Assembly: GCA_019448385.1 (NCBI GenBank)
Contig: JAGTXO010000001.1
Span: forward strand, 2,108,001 to 2,172,000
DNA from: Diacronema lutheri
Lineage: Eukaryota > Haptophyta > Pavlovophyceae > Pavlovales > Pavlovaceae
DNA length: 64,000 nucleotides
Reading direction: 5' to 3'
Shown: piece by piece, positions 1-9,500 of the stretch
Layout of the letters: each line of letters opens with the position of its first letter
Numbering within the stretch: the first letter of the stretch is position 1
The notes under the pieces: model-generated
Seen by the model: the letters and a program-made list of their open reading frames with translations, nothing else
What the model was told of the DNA's origin: nothing
Database searches by the model: none
Made by a program: the position numbers and the translations under genes

Positions 1-1416
1 CATCGCCTCGAAGGCGATCGAGAGGACGACGAGCGGGAAGGAGAGCGCGACGGGCAAGAGCAGCTGCCCAATGAGCGAAGCTATCTCCGCGTCGCGCGTG
101 AAGGCCGTCACTAGGAACGGGCCCGCCGCCAGGACCGCGCCCGTCGCGAGCGCGCCAAGGCAGACGGCGATCGTCGCGAGCTCGCGCAGCAGCAGCCCGG
201 CGTACGCGCGCCGGCCGGTCGCGACGGCGCGCGCGGAGAGCACCTGCGCGGCGACGCCGGGCGCCTCGGCGGAGAGGACGAAGATGAGCCACAGGTTGAT
301 CATCGTGAAGTGCGCGGCGGCGGACGCCGGCCCGAGGCGCGTCGCGAGCGCGGAGCAGAAGACCCAGAAGGAAAGGATCGAGACGGTGCGCACGAGGAGC
401 ACGCCGTTCGACGCAACGACGTGCCGCGCCTCGGCCACGACGGAGCGCACGCGGCGCAGCTGCTCGAGCACGCGCATCGGCACGCCAAGCTCCACTGTCC
501 GCCGGTGCAGCGCAAGAGCGTAGACACCCGCGGAGGCGCATTGCGCGACCGCCGTCGCGGCGGCGGCGCCCGCCATGCCGAGCCCGACCGGGCCAAACAT
601 GAGGAGCGGATCGAGCACGAGATTGACGAGCGCCGCCGTCGCAGACGCGCGCAGCGGCGTCCGCGTGTCGCCCAGCCCGCGGAACGCCCCCTCGGCCGCG
701 GTGCCGAACAGGACGCACGGGAGGGCGCACGCGCGCACGCGCACGTAGGTGAGCGCGGGCGCGTGGAGCGGCGAGGACGCGGGCGCGCCGAGAACAGCGA
801 GCGCCGAGCGCGCGGAGAGCTGCACGAGCGCGGCGAGCGCCACGCCGAGCATGATCGCGAGCGCGACTGTCACCTCCAAGTAGCGCACGGCGCCGCGCGT
901 GTCGCCGAGCGCGTGCAGCCGCGCGACTGACGTGGCCGTCGAATCCTTGATGGCCCACATGAGCGCGGCGGCAAGCGTGAAGATCTCGCTTGCGGGGCCG
1001 ATGGCGCCGTGGCATACGGCGCCGAGGCCGCGCCCGATGAAGGTCATGTCGATCAGCGAGAGCAGCGGCTCGATCAGGGTGCCGACGACGGCGGGCAGCG
1101 CGAGGTCCGCAATCTCGCGCCGGACGAGCGCGGGCGTGGCGGACGTACCGACGGGCGAGCTCGCGTCCGCCGCCGCGCCGATGGCGCTGGCGCTCATGCG
1201 AGGCGCGCGGCGCCCCCCGCCACGCCAGGCCAGTCGCGGCGCGGCGCGCGCGGACGCGGCGGCGAGCGACGCGCGCAGCAGTGCCGGCAGCGCGGCGTGC
1301 GGCGGCAGCGCGTGCGCGTGCAGCGCGCTCGCCGGCGCGCCGTGCATCAGGCTTGGCGCGCGCACCGCGCATGCGCGACGCGCGAAGAGCAGGAAGGCGA
1401 GCGCCGACGTCCGCAT
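1..1416 (-). CDS. MATE-family transporter, probably plastid-targeted; C-terminus outside window
   Basis: The frame is open from an ATG at 1416 down to base 1, giving 472 codons with the C-terminus missing. The core starts near residue 100 with REIADLALPAVVGTLIEPLL and a following LIDMTFIGRGLG, the typical first helix of multidrug and toxic compound extrusion (MATE) transporters. Later stretches such as FTMINLWLIF and LSAEAPGVAAQVLSARAVA match the second half of the family. MATE proteins export organic cations, organic acids or drugs in exchange for H+ or Na+. The first 20 residues (MRTSALAFLLFARRACAV) resemble an ER signal peptide. They are followed by about 55 Ala/Arg-rich residues lacking acids, so a two-part plastid-targeting leader is likely. 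Met24 and Met74 are alternative starts that would remove the leader. The family call is secure; substrate and location are inferred. Confidence 0.85.
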   Translation of the reverse strand, partial: MRTSALAFLLFARRACAVRAPSLMHGAPASALHAHALPPHAALPALLRASLAAASARAAPRLAWRGGGRRAPRMSASAIGAAADASSPVGTSATPALVRREIADLALPAVVGTLIEPLLSLIDMTFIGRGLGAVCHGAIGPASEIFTLAAALMWAIKDSTATSVARLHALGDTRGAVRYLEVTVALAIMLGVALAALVQLSARSALAVLGAPASSPLHAPALTYVRVRACALPCVLFGTAAEGAFRGLGDTRTPLRASATAALVNLVLDPLLMFGPVGLGMAGAAAATAVAQCASAGVYALALHRRTVELGVPMRVLEQLRRVRSVVAEARHVVASNGVLLVRTVSILSFWVFCSALATRLGPASAAAHFTMINLWLIFVLSAEAPGVAAQVLSARAVATGRRAYAGLLLRELATIAVCLGALATGAVLAAGPFLVTAFTRDAEIASLIGQLLLPVALSFPLVVLSIAFEAM

Positions 1417-1444
1417 TTCGGACCTGACACGCGCGCACCGATCA
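1417..1444. promoter_or_regulatory. 28-bp bidirectional start-to-start interval
   Basis: Only 28 bases separate the ATG of the MATE gene (minus strand) from the ATG of RPP30 (plus strand). Both core promoters and both 5' leaders must therefore overlap each other or extend into the opposite coding sequence. No TATA-like motif is visible here. If the MATE protein starts at Met24 or Met74 instead, the interval grows to about 97 or 247 bases. Confidence 0.5.
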
Positions 1445-2176
1445 ATGGCTGTCGACCTCGCCCTCGATGCGTCCGCCAAGCCAGACGTGCTGCAGCAGCT
1501 GCGGGAGGCGGCCACGTCGCTCGGGTACGAGACCGTCGCGTGGGAGCGGCAAGTGCACGGCCGCGTGGGCAAGCAGCACGCCTGTCCTGCGCCGGCGCGC
1601 CTCCGGCCCGCCGCCGCGCCCGAGGCCGGTGCGGCTCAGCCACGCCCGCAGCTCACGCGCATCACGCTCGTCATCGAGCGGCTGGACCAGCTGCAGGACG
1701 TGGGCGCGGCCAACGTTGTGCTCGCGGGCTACGACCTCGTTGCTGTCGTGCCGCAGACGGAGGAGGTTCTCGCGCGCTGCTGCGCGCAGCCGGTCATGAG
1801 CGCCATCGACGTGATCTCGCTCCCGATGGAGCACCGGCTACCGTACGCGCTCAGCCCCTCATTGCTGCGCAAGGCCGCGCGGGCGGGCATACACTTTGAG
1901 ATACGCTATTCGCACGTCCTGCGCGACTCGAACACCCGCCGCCACCTGATTGCAAACGCGCTCGGCCTCGTGCGCGCAGCGCCATTGCGCAGCCTGATCA
2001 TCACGTCCGGCGCCGAGGGCGACGCCAAACTGCGTGCGGTGGAGGACGTTGCGCACCTGGCTACGCTCTTCCATTTGAGCGTACGCCAGGCGCGTCGCTG
2101 CTTCACGGTCCACGCGCGCGCGACCATCGAGCGTGCCGCCGCGAGAAGGGCCCGGCAAGGGGGCCCCAACGCGTGA
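1445..2176 (+). CDS. RPP30: Ribonuclease P/MRP protein subunit Rpp30 (Rpp1)
   Basis: A 243-residue protein. It carries the family hallmarks in order: a start MAVDLALDA, then GYDLVAVVPQTEEVLARCC, the segment IDVISLPMEHRLPYALSP, GIHFEIRYSHVLRDSNTRRH, and SLIITSGAEGDAKLRAVEDV, ending with a helix like that of archaeal and eukaryotic Rpp30. These cover the whole TIM-barrel-like fold. Rpp30 is a core protein of nuclear RNase P, which trims tRNA 5' leaders, and of RNase MRP, which acts in rRNA processing. The in-frame sequence reaches further upstream without a stop, but the ATG at 1445 gives the expected N-terminus and length, and upstream codons would run through the MATE gene. The gene is intronless and divergent from the MATE gene. 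Confidence 0.95.
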   Translation: MAVDLALDASAKPDVLQQLREAATSLGYETVAWERQVHGRVGKQHACPAPARLRPAAAPEAGAAQPRPQLTRITLVIERLDQLQDVGAANVVLAGYDLVAVVPQTEEVLARCCAQPVMSAIDVISLPMEHRLPYALSPSLLRKAARAGIHFEIRYSHVLRDSNTRRHLIANALGLVRAAPLRSLIITSGAEGDAKLRAVEDVAHLATLFHLSVRQARRCFTVHARATIERAAARRARQGGPNA

Positions 2177-2241
2177 TGTCTGTCAGTTGTCTGACAAACT
2201 CTCTGACGACTCCGCTCGTGCAGGCAAGGTTGCCGAGGTTT

Positions 2242-2497
2242 GCTCTGGTGTTCAACGGGAGGTGGATGTGCATCATGGCGGGCACAGAGAGAAGGGACTT
2301 GCAGCGGTGGAACGTGAGATCGATCGACCGGGCGGCGCGTTGGGGGTTGCGCTGGTGTTCAACAGGAGGTGTGAAAGGCACATGGCGGGCACAGGGGCTG
2401 GCAGCGGTGGAAGGAGAGATCGATCGACCGGGCGGCGCGTCGGGGGTTGCGCTGGTGTTCAACAAAAGGTGTGCACATGGCGGGCACACAGGCTGGC
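2242..2497 (+). repeat. Tandem repeat, about 100-107 bp unit, 2.5 copies
   Basis: Copies begin near 2242, 2349 and 2449, each starting with a form of GCKCTGGTGTTCAAC. They share the blocks CATGGCGGGCACA and GATCGATCGACCGGGCGGCG; the third copy is partial. The repeat lies between the convergent 3' ends of RPP30 and the MFS gene, so it probably makes up much of their 3' untranslated regions. Bases 2177-2241 hold no recognised feature. Confidence 0.85.
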
Positions 2498-2557
2498 GCG
2501 GTGCAAGCGCACGCCTCGCGGCGGCCGCCGCATGCGCGGCGAAGGCGCGCGAGTCGC

Positions 2558-4294
2558 CTAGAGACAGGGCGCGGCGGCGGGCGCCTCCTGCTCCGACTCG
2601 GTGCCGTGAAGCGCGAGGGCGATCTCAGAGGTCGCCGTCCGGCTGAGCGGGGCGGGCGCGCGCGGAGTCGAGACCTGGGGGTCGGGCGGGTCATCCGCCG
2701 GCGCTGGCTCGGGCGCGTCGGCCGGCCGCATCGGCGCCGCGCGCTCGTGCTCGTCTGCAGAGAAGCCGAGCTCGCGCCAGCTCGCGCCGGCTCTGCGGCG
2801 GTAGCGCGCCTTGTCGAGCTCGACGCGCAGCTCGTCGACGCTGGTGAACATGGGCTTGCCGAGCGTCTCAACTTCGAGCGTGAACGCGATCAGCCCGAGG
2901 CTGACGGCCACGGCCGCGTACACGTAGAGCGCCGTGCTCGGCGAGGTGCGCGTGAGCACCTGCGCGACGAAGGGCGTGGTCATGCCGCCGAGGCGTGAGA
3001 AGGAGGAGCACCAACCGAGGCCGAGCCCGCGGATCGAGCTCGGGTACACCTCGGATGTGTACACAAACGCCGCCTGGAAGAGCCCGTCCGCCGCCCCGCG
3101 CATCACGAAGAGCGCGCCCGTCTGGAAGGGGAGCGAGAAGCACGGGATGACGAGCAGCATCGCCGCAGCCATCACCAGCGACTCGCATCCGATCGTCCGG
3201 CGCCGGCCGATCCTATCGATCACGAAGAAGGTGATGATGATCCCGGGCAGCTCGCCCGCCGTCGCCACGACGTTTTCCGTGTAGTCGTCCGCGGTCAGCA
3301 GCGTGCACTGGCCAGCAGCGGGCCCGCCGCCCCCGCCGTCCGCCGCGCGAAAGCCGCAGCTGTCCGCCGCGAGCAGCTCGGTCGTGATGAGCACCGAGCC
3401 GTAGTAGGTGAACGCGGCGGCGAACCACAGCCCCCACTGCGACGCGGTCAGCCTGCGCAGCTCGCGTGTGAAGAGATCGCCGAGCTTGCCGCCGCCGGCG
3501 TCGTCGTTGAGCGGCGCCGCACCGCGCACGAGGGTGCCCGCCGGCAGCGTGCCGCCGCACTGGTGCGCGGCGCGCCGGAGGCTCGCCTCGGCCTCGGCTA
3601 GGCGACCCTGCGCAACGTAGAAGCGCGGCGACTCGGGCATCCACGGCGAGGCGAGGAGCAGCAGCAGCGCGGGCGCGGCCGAGAGGAGCAGGAGGTAGCG
3701 CCAGCCGAGCGTCGGCATGATCAGCCGTGCAAACGCCGCCTCCATCACCGCGCCGAGCGACCACCACATGCTGAGCGCGACGCCGGCGCGCCCGCGCACG
3801 CGCGGCGGCATCCACTCGACGAGCAGGCTGAACGCGACGTGCGCGCCGGACACGCCGACGCCCGAGACGGTCCGGAGCGCGAGGAGCATCGCAAACGACG
3901 TCGCGAGCGTGCATGACGCACCGGCGGCGAGGATGAGCGCCGTCGACACGAGCAGCGAGACCCTACGGCCGTACCTGTCGGCGAGTGCACCCCAGCATAC
4001 CGCGCCGACAGACATGCCCGCGAACACGAACGTCGTCATGCTCGCCGCCCAAAAGTCCGACACGCCCCACTCGCACCGGATCGACGGGCCGATGAACGCG
4101 AGCAGCAGCACCTCGATCCCGTCAACCATCCACGCGACGCCGCACATGCAGAAGACCTTGAGATGCACCCAGCCGAGCGGCATCGCCTCGAGCGCCGCAT
4201 CCACAGTGTAAGTCGGCCCGTCTACCTCCTCGTCAGGATAGACGGGCACCTCGTCGGGATAGACATCTCCCCTAGGTACCTGTTCGGGCGGCAT
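2558..4294 (-). CDS. Major facilitator superfamily transporter, SV2/SVOP-like
   Basis: A 578-residue membrane protein with about 12 hydrophobic helices. After helix 2 it has GALADRYGRR, the MFS loop 2-3 signature. Helix 4-5 carries LRTVSGVGVSGAHVAFSLL, and after helix 6 comes WMPESPRFYVAQGR, typical of the sugar-porter/SVOP branch. The second half repeats the pattern with VIDRIGRRRTIG and TSEVYPSSIRGLGLGWCSS. Members move organic ions, nicotinate or sugars; the substrate here cannot be read from sequence. A large non-membrane loop of about 100 residues lies between helices 6 and 7, and the C-terminal 80 residues are polar and Pro/Ala-rich. The ATG at 4294 was chosen because the frame extends upstream only into a poly-G tract with a non-ATG codon. 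It is divergent from the pseudouridine gene, 95 bp away. Confidence 0.9.
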   Translation of the reverse strand: MPPEQVPRGDVYPDEVPVYPDEEVDGPTYTVDAALEAMPLGWVHLKVFCMCGVAWMVDGIEVLLLAFIGPSIRCEWGVSDFWAASMTTFVFAGMSVGAVCWGALADRYGRRVSLLVSTALILAAGASCTLATSFAMLLALRTVSGVGVSGAHVAFSLLVEWMPPRVRGRAGVALSMWWSLGAVMEAAFARLIMPTLGWRYLLLLSAAPALLLLLASPWMPESPRFYVAQGRLAEAEASLRRAAHQCGGTLPAGTLVRGAAPLNDDAGGGKLGDLFTRELRRLTASQWGLWFAAAFTYYGSVLITTELLAADSCGFRAADGGGGGPAAGQCTLLTADDYTENVVATAGELPGIIITFFVIDRIGRRRTIGCESLVMAAAMLLVIPCFSLPFQTGALFVMRGAADGLFQAAFVYTSEVYPSSIRGLGLGWCSSFSRLGGMTTPFVAQVLTRTSPSTALYVYAAVAVSLGLIAFTLEVETLGKPMFTSVDELRVELDKARYRRRAGASWRELGFSADEHERAAPMRPADAPEPAPADDPPDPQVSTPRAPAPLSRTATSEIALALHGTESEQEAPAAAPCL

Positions 4295-4296
4295 CG

Positions 4297-4307
4297 CCCC
4301 CCCCCCC

Positions 4308-4360
<53 letters not shown>
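4297..4360. repeat. C11-AA-C51 homopolymer tract in a bidirectional promoter
   Basis: Eleven C (4297-4307), two A, then 51 uninterrupted C (4310-4360). The tract fills most of the 95-bp gap between the start codons of the MFS gene and the pseudouridine glycosidase/kinase gene. Exact length in the living genome is uncertain because homopolymers are hard to sequence. Confidence 0.9.
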
Positions 4361-4361
<1 letters not shown>

Positions 4362-4389
4362 CCGGGCCACCAATATTCAAGATCGTGCC

Positions 4390-6483
4390 ATGCAACGCCT
4401 TCGCGCGCTCGATCGGCAGGTGCGGCCGGCGCTGCTGCAGCTCCCCCAGGCGCCGTCGGACGAGCCGGGCGAGCACATGATCGTCAGCGCACACGTGCGC
4501 GACGCACTGCGCGACGGTGCCGCTGTCGTTGCGCTCGAGTCGACGATCATCTCGCACGGCATGCCGTGGCCGCAAAACCTCGAGACGGCGCGCGCCGTCG
4601 AGGCGGAAGTGCGCGCGCAGGGCGCGGTGCCTGCGACGATCGCGGTGCTCGACGGGCGGTGCATCATTGGCCTCGATGACAGCCAGCTCGAGCGCCTCGC
4701 GCGCCTTGGCCGCGAGCGCGTGCGCAAAGTGTCGCGGCGCGACCTCGCCGCGGTCGTCGCGTCCGGCGGGCACGGCGCGACAACGGTAAGCGCGACGATG
4801 CTGCTCGCGCACGCGGCGGGGATTCGGGTGTTTGTGACGGGCGGAGTCGGCGGCGTCCACCGCGGCGGGCAGGACTCGCTCGACATTTCCGCCGACCTCG
4901 TCGAGCTCGCGCGCACGCCGGTCGCGGTCGTGTGCGCCGGCGTGAAGTCGATCCTCGACATCGGCCGGACGCTCGAGGTGCTCGAGACGGCAGGCGTGAC
5001 GGTCGCAACGGTGGGCGAGGCGGAAGCCGAGTTCCCCGCCTTCTTTACCGCCGCCTCCGGCCACGCCTCGCCCCTCGTCTGGCCGAGCGAGGCGGCCGCA
5101 GCTGCGGCGGTGCACGCTGCGCTCGCGCTCCGCCTCCGCTCGGGCCAACTGATCGCCGTGCCCGTGCCGGCCGAGCACGCGGCGGAGGGCGCGCAGATCG
5201 AGGCGTCAATCCAGCGCGCGCTCGGCGAGGCTGACGCGCGCGGCGTGCGTGGGCCCGACGCGACGCCCTTTTTGCTGCAGCGCGTCGCCGAGCTCACCGC
5301 CGGCGCATCTCTGCGCTCCAACGTTGCGCTCATCCGGAACAATGCACGCGTCGGCGCGCGCATCGCGGTCGAGCTCGCGCGCAGGCTACGCACGGCCGCG
5401 CCCGAGCTTGCGCCCGTCGTCACGGCTGCCGCCGCCGCGCCTGCGCCCGTCGGCCCGCTCGTTGTCGGTGGAACTGCCGCAGACCTGACCGCGCGGCCGG
5501 ACGCGGCGGGCGCCGGCCTGCTGTTGCGCACGTCAAGCCCGGGTGCGCTCGAGCTGAGCGCGGGCGGCGTCGCGCGCAACGTGTGCGAAGCACTCGCACG
5601 CCTCGGCTGCCGCCCGCGCCTCGTCTCGCTCGTCGGCGCCGACGCGCTCGGCGATCTTGTGCTGCGTGCGTCCACCGACGCCGGGATTGACGTGACGGCC
5701 GTGTGCGCCGCGCCGCGCGGCGCGCGCACGGCCACGTACACGGCGCTGCACGCGGCCGATGGCGACCTGCTCGCGGCCATTGCCGACATGCAGATTTGCG
5801 CGCAGATGGACGGTGCATGGGTGCGCGCGAGCGTCGCGCCGCTGCTCGCGCACGCGCCGATCGTCGTCGCCGACGCCAATCTCGCGCCCGACGGGCTGCG
5901 CGCGCTCGCCGACGCGTGCGCGGCGGAGCGCGTGCCGCTCTTCGTCGAGCCGGTATCCGTGCCCAAGGCCGCGGCCGCCGCGCGCACGGGCGCGCTCGCC
6001 GCGTGCGCCTTCGTTTCGCCCAACGAGGACGAGCTCATCGCGATCGCGCGCGCGCTCGGGGCGTGCGTGCCGGCGGCCCTGTCGGCCGAGGGCTCGGCCG
6101 CGCGCGAGCGCGAGGTGGAGGCGGCGGCGAGCGCCGTCCTCGCGCACGGCACGCACACGCTCCTCGTCACGCGCGGCGCCGCCGGCGTTCTGCTCGCCTC
6201 GCGCGATGGCGCGCAACCCGGCGGCACCGTCCGCCACGCGCGCTACGCGGCGCACGCGGCGCACGTGCACTCGACGCGCGGCGCGGGCGACAGCTTTGTC
6301 GGCGGGTTCGTGGGCGCGTGGCTGCGCGGCGCGGACGAGGCGGCGTGCGTGCACGCCGCGCTCGCGGCCGCCGCCGCGTCGCTCGAGTGCGACGCGGCCA
6401 TCTCGCCGGCACTGTCGCCAGAGCTGCTGACGACGTGGGTGGCTCATCGCTCCTCTGCCGCTGATGTCTGGCACCCTGAATGA
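4390..6483 (+). CDS. Bifunctional pseudouridine-5'-phosphate glycosidase / pseudouridine kinase
   Basis: A 697-residue fusion. Residues about 30-335 are a PsuG-type glycosidase: VALESTIISHGMPWPQN with the catalytic Glu, KVSRRDL with a ring-opened-ribose-binding Lys, FVTGGVGGVHRGG, and VVCAGVKSILDIGRTLEVLE with the second conserved Lys. Residues about 345-697 are a PfkB-family kinase: AGGVARNVCEALARLG for substrate binding, FVSPNEDE, and STRGAGDSFVGGF with the catalytic Asp634 in the GAGD motif. The kinase phosphorylates pseudouridine and the glycosidase splits the product into uracil and ribose-5-phosphate, so one protein performs pseudouridine salvage. Fused forms are known in several eukaryotes, while bacteria and plants use separate proteins. 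There is no targeting leader, so a cytosolic site is likely. The gene is intronless, and its stop lies 74 bp before the next start. Confidence 0.94.
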   Translation: MQRLRALDRQVRPALLQLPQAPSDEPGEHMIVSAHVRDALRDGAAVVALESTIISHGMPWPQNLETARAVEAEVRAQGAVPATIAVLDGRCIIGLDDSQLERLARLGRERVRKVSRRDLAAVVASGGHGATTVSATMLLAHAAGIRVFVTGGVGGVHRGGQDSLDISADLVELARTPVAVVCAGVKSILDIGRTLEVLETAGVTVATVGEAEAEFPAFFTAASGHASPLVWPSEAAAAAAVHAALALRLRSGQLIAVPVPAEHAAEGAQIEASIQRALGEADARGVRGPDATPFLLQRVAELTAGASLRSNVALIRNNARVGARIAVELARRLRTAAPELAPVVTAAAAAPAPVGPLVVGGTAADLTARPDAAGAGLLLRTSSPGALELSAGGVARNVCEALARLGCRPRLVSLVGADALGDLVLRASTDAGIDVTAVCAAPRGARTATYTALHAADGDLLAAIADMQICAQMDGAWVRASVAPLLAHAPIVVADANLAPDGLRALADACAAERVPLFVEPVSVPKAAAAARTGALAACAFVSPNEDELIAIARALGACVPAALSAEGSAAREREVEAAASAVLAHGTHTLLVTRGAAGVLLASRDGAQPGGTVRHARYAAHAAHVHSTRGAGDSFVGGFVGAWLRGADEAACVHAALAAAAASLECDAAISPALSPELLTTWVAHRSSAADVWHPE

Positions 6484-6557
6484 GCCCCTGCAGACGCCCA
6501 GATGCTGAACCCGTTGTGTTTCTGCACTGTCCGTGTCTCCATGGACAGTCCACCAAA

Positions 6558-9500
6558 ATGGTAGGATTCTGCACGCTTCTGCTCGCGGCGACGGCCGCGC
6601 GCATCTCGATCTCGTCGCTCGAGGCGGGCACGTTCCGCGCGCTCGAGCTGCCGCTCGTCCTCGACGCGCTCGCGGCGCGTGCGCGGACGGACGGCGGCCG
6701 CGCGCGCGCGCTCGCGCTGCACGAGGACCTGGCGTGTGACGCGGATGCGTGCGCGGCGCGCTACCAACCCGTCGCCGACGCGCTGCTGCTGCTCGAGCGC
6801 CGCGCGGCCAAGGGTCTCGCGCTCCCGCCGCTCGCGCGCCCCGAGCGAGACGTGTCGGCGCTGATGCGCGCGCTCGGCATCGGCGTCGCCTCCGACGCGA
6901 GCTTTGCGGCGCCCGTGGCGGCCGAAGGCGCGCCGCTCGACGTGCTGCGCGACCTGAGCGGCTTGCTCGACATGCTCGCGGAGCTCGCGGCGTGGGGCGC
7001 CGACGAGGCCGCGTTGCGCGCTGTCCCACACCTCGCCGCGATGGCTCGCGCGCCCTTTTGTCCCGCGCATCCGCGCGAGGGCGCCGGCACGGGCGATGCA
7101 CGCGAGCTCGCGGCGCTGCGCGTTGCCCTCGACGGCGCCGTCGTGCCGCGCGCGTCCGTCGAAGGATGCGCGCCGGACGGCGCGCTGCCCGACGCGCCCA
7201 ACGCGCTGGCAGGACGCGACGCATCGCCCTCCCACCTCCTCGCCCTCTCGTCGCGCGCGTTCCCGCACATCCGCGCGCTGCGCGGCGCGGTCGCGAGCGC
7301 GCGCGCCGAACGCGACGCATGCGTCTCGCGGCTCCTGCAGAGCCGCGAGTTCACCGAGCGCGTGGGCAGCGGCGGCGGCGGCGGCGGTGGCGGTGGCAGT
7401 GGCGGCGGCTCGAGCGGCGGCGCATCCGCCAAGTCGCCGCCGCCCCGTTTCGTGAGCGTCGACGGCCGCCTGGGCGTCACGATGGCGCCCGTCAACCGCT
7501 CGTCGGTTGGTCGGACGTTGCGCACGTCGCGCACGCGCCGCACGATTGTCGTCGAGCCGCGCGCCCTGCAGGCGGCGACGGACGCGCTCGTTCGCGCGGC
7601 AGAGGCGCTCGCGGCGGAGGAGGCGGCGACTGCCGCGCGGCTGTGCGCGCTCGCGCGCCAATCAGCGCCCGCGCTTGCGCGCGCGAGCGAGCGGCTCGCG
7701 AGGCTGGACGTCGCGCTCGCAACCGCTCGACTCGGCTACGATTGGGGCGGCGCGATCCCGGCGCGCATCGGCGGGCACGGCGTGCTTCAAGTGCCGCGGC
7801 TGCGCAACGCGGCGCTCGCCGCGCTTCAGCTCGGGGGCCGGACGCGCACGCGCGCGCAGCCTCCGGACTATGGCGACGATTCCGACGCGCGCGCGGCGCC
7901 CCGAGACGTGGTGGGGCAAGACGTGCACCTCGGACCGTCGCCGGGCGCGCAAGCGCGTAGAGAGGCCGAGACGGCGTTCGGCGCTCCAGCCGATCGCGCC
8001 GCGAGCATGGACGCCGACGCCGACCTCGACGAGGATGGGGAAGAGGGCTGGCACGGCCCCGCGCGCCGTTCGGCGCTTGTGCTCTCAGGCCCGAACAGCT
8101 CAGGCAAGACCGCGCTCCTCAAGGCGATCGGGCTCGCCGCGATCCTAGTGCGCGCGGGTGTGCCTCTGCCCGTCGATGGCGCGCTGGCGGATGAGCGCAC
8201 CGCCGCGGCGACCGACGCCACCTCGTTCAGCTCGGGCGCGCAGTTCGCGCCCGCCGCGCGTCCGTCCGCCGCCATCGACGTGCTGCGCGGCCGCGCGTTG
8301 CGCGCGTGCGGGCGCGTCGATGTTTTCTCGCGCGTTCTGTGCGACCTCGCGGCAGAGACGTCGATCGAGGCTTCGACGTCGGCGTTCGTCTCGCGCCTCC
8401 TCGCGCACCGCGCAATCCTCGAGCTGTGCGCTCCGCACCTCGGCGCGCCCACCAGCGCGGACGCCGGCGCCGACGCTGCGCCGCGCGCGCGCGACGACGC
8501 CGCCACGCGTGTCGACGACGCAAACGCCGACGAAATTACCGCCGCCGCCGCGGGCGCGTTCGGCGCGCCCGCAGCTCCGCGCGCGTTCGTCGTGCCGAGC
8601 GTCCTCGTGCTCCTCGACGAGTTTGGCTGCGCCGGCTCGGAGCCGGCGACATCCGCCGCGCTCGGCGTGAGCATACTCGAGGCGCTGCTCAACGCGACAA
8701 GCATGGCGGACGCGCGGTCCGCCGAGGCGGAGGGCGGCGCCTCGGCGCGGGCTGACGCGCCGCGCGTGCGCACGCGCATCGTCGCGACGACGCACGCGCA
8801 CGAGCTCAAGGCTTTTGCGCTCGCCGACGAGCGCGCGGCGAGCGGCGCGATGCTCACGCAACCCGGATCGGGCGAGCCCACCTTCCGATGCGTTACGGAC
8901 TGCGACTCGGACGCAAGCGCGGGCGGCGCTTCGCGTGCCGTCGGCCACTCGGACGCGCTCACCGCCGCGGCGCAGTGGGGCCTGCCGCCTGCGCTCGTCG
9001 CGCGCGCGTCGCATATCGCCGGGCCGACCGGCGACTCTCTCCGTCGGCTTAACGGCCTCGTCGACGCGGTCGCGCTCGAGCTCGCGGCTGCGCGCGCGGC
9101 GCGCGAGGCCGCACAGCGAGCGCTCGAGGCCGCGCGGCACGCCGAGGCGCGCGCGGCGAGCGCCGAGGCCGCGGCCGAGGCGGCAGCGGCGCGCGCCGAG
9201 CGCGCGGAAGCGGAGGCGCTCTCGCGCGCGCGCGCCCGCGCGCCCATGCCCGCGCGCGCGGCGGCCTCCGCGCACGCACCCTCGGGCACGGTGGCGGCCA
9301 TGCGCGACGACGTCGACGGGTCCCAAATTGCGCTCGCCTCATCCATGGCGCCAGCGGGCCTGCGCCTGCTCCGCCCGGCCGACCTTGCGCGGCACGCGCT
9401 GTCGGTACAGATCGTCTCGGCAACCTCCGAATGGGACGGCTGGTGTGGCGCGCTGCAGGGCGCGGCGCGCGCCGACGAGCGGAAGGATGCGCTCGCGGCT

